Shown here: in pieces, positions 63,150-64,000 of the stretch
Numbering within the stretch: position 1 is the first letter of the stretch
Layout: each line of letters begins with the position of its first letter
Source of the DNA: a virus
Length of the DNA stretch: 64,000 nt
Virus record (IMG/VR): IMGVR_UViG_3300042898_004347
Span: 62,001-126,000 of that record
Reading direction: 5' to 3' (one strand)
Program-made: the position numbers and the translations under genes
The notes under the pieces: model-generated
Databases searched by the model: none
What the model was told of the DNA's origin: nothing
What the model saw: only the letters and a program-made list of their open reading frames with translations

Positions 63150-64000
63150 TTACGTGTCGAGCAGACCCTTTACGCCGAAGATACGGAAGTATTTATTCGA
63201 GCGATTTGTGCCAACGCCGTTCACTGGGGCAGACTCAGCGAATGGATTTGCAACCATGCCGTAACGAGTCTTGAACCCGATACGTGGTTGGAAATCAGCC
63301 GGATTTACTGCGCGTACCATTGTGAGTGGGACGTATGGAGCATAGAACATACCCGCATCATACGGATTTGTACCACGGTATCCAACAGTGACATAATCAT
63401 CCGTTGCATATGGATCGATATAAACCTTGGTACGACCATTGAGAACACCAGCAAAGGTGCTACCAGTGTCGTCAACTTCGAGGTTAGTCGAAAGAGCTGG
63501 GGTATAGTCAAGAACGCCAGCAGCAACAAGAGCTGAAGCAACGTCGCTTGAGCAAAGGATGAAATTACCCTTACCACGACGTGTAGCTTTTGCAATTGCA
63601 TTGGCTTCGCGTTCGATTTGAAGGATCATACCCTTGAACTTTTCAACAGACCAACGACCATCAACATCGGTCGTCAAGTTAACTACACCTGGGACGGTGC
63701 AATTTGCAGACTGTGCACCAAGGATCGCCTTGATGTTGATCGTGCGAATGACTTCGCGATTGATTTCCGCAAGGATTTCAGCCGAGAGGATGTTAGCGAG
63801 CTCTGACTCAGCATCGAGACCGTGAACGGCCTTCAAGTCCTGAGCGAGTTCCATTGTGTACTCGGCCTTGAGGGCGCGTGTACGGGCAGTGACCGTTGCT
63901 TTCTCGATTGAGAAGGCCATTTCGCCGAAAGCCGCACCTGAACCGCCGAGTGCTTCTGACTGCGCTGTGGTCATACCATGAGCACCTGCATCGCCAGTAA
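63150..64000 (-). CDS. 23: major capsid protein (gp23), C-terminal part
   Basis: At least 283 residues, running off the right edge. SEALGGSGAAFGEMAFSIEK, TRALKAEYTMELAQDLKAVH, ESELANILSAEILAEINREV and the end YFRIFGVKGLLDT match gp23 of T4-like phages. It forms the hexameric capsid shell after gp21 cleavage of its N-terminus, which is outside the window. Confidence 0.95.
   Translation of the reverse strand, partial: TGDAGAHGMTTAQSEALGGSGAAFGEMAFSIEKATVTARTRALKAEYTMELAQDLKAVHGLDAESELANILSAEILAEINREVIRTINIKAILGAQSANCTVPGVVNLTTDVDGRWSVEKFKGMILQIEREANAIAKATRRGKGNFILCSSDVASALVAAGVLDYTPALSTNLEVDDTGSTFAGVLNGRTKVYIDPYATDDYVTVGYRGTNPYDAGMFYAPYVPLTMVRAVNPADFQPRIGFKTRYGMVANPFAESAPVNGVGTNRSNKYFRIFGVKGLLDT

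Noticed and set aside
1-64000. CRISPR array, integrase, insertion sequence or prophage attachment site
   Set aside because: No regularly spaced repeats, no transposase or integrase motifs. Repeats seen are promoter or boxA elements; the phage looks virulent.
1-64000. Cyanophage assignment
   Set aside because: Hsp20, PhoH and CobS-like genes recall cyanophages, but no psbA/psbD, hli, plastocyanin or transaldolase gene is present and a ferredoxin alone is not enough.

Overview
The window is part of the genome of a T4-like myovirus of a Gram-negative bacterium. The call rests on a nearly complete set of T4 replication, recombination and late-transcription genes: 41, uvsX, 42, 43, regA, 62, 44, 45, 46, 47, 55, uvsW, uvsY, RNase H, nrdA and nrdB. 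A gp19-like tail-tube protein and the C-terminal part of the gp23 major capsid protein follow at the right edge. Hsp20, PhoH, a ClpP-like protease, ThyX and a CobS/VWA pair add the flavour of marine and cyanophage T4-like viruses, but no photosynthesis gene is present. A predicted outer-membrane beta-barrel protein and a lipoprotein point to a diderm host. Shine-Dalgarno sequences are almost absent. Layout: bases 1-8440 hold a stable-RNA region read mainly on the minus strand. It contains 24 canonical tRNA genes (every amino acid except Lys), a one-piece tmRNA, a tRNA-like RNA with an enlarged anticodon arm, two tRNA 5' halves, several structured RNAs I cannot name, two free-standing homing endonucleases, and small genes (porin-like protein, ferredoxin, nuclease, membrane peptide). 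Bases 8456-18067 carry early and nucleotide-metabolism genes: HNH nuclease, ClpP-like protease, PD-(D/E)XK exonuclease, PhoH, RNase H, GIY-YIG protein, NrdA and NrdB. Bases 18233-30250 form a late block whose products often start with an MKSF..FL.E|A-like N-terminus resembling the T4 capsid-targeting signal. This block includes His-rich enzymes: a ligase-like nucleotidyltransferase, a HAD phosphatase and two nucleotidylyltransferase-fold paralogues. Bases 30247-36864 hold small membrane or secreted proteins, ThyX, a phosphoesterase and hypotheticals. Bases 36869-62576 are the replication/recombination core. Inside it, 39616-44148 encodes a gp42-type dCMP hydroxymethylase together with dCMP deaminase, an amino-acid:DNA-transferase-like protein, a PLP enzyme and an SGNH-fold enzyme: a candidate pathway that hypermodifies 5-hydroxymethylcytosine in DNA. 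Control: about twenty early promoters ((G/A)TTTAC, almost always 17 bp, TATGAT or TAGGAT) and about seventeen gp55-type late promoters (NATAAATA) can be read directly. At many of them the start codon lies only 5-7 nt after the -10 motif, so the mRNAs should be leaderless. A palindromic element (CCTAAGTNGTTGATTA and its inverse) sits upstream of many early promoters, and a boxA-like sequence precedes several stable RNAs. Genes for gp61 primase and gp32 are not seen in the window; an archaeo-eukaryotic-type primase is present instead.
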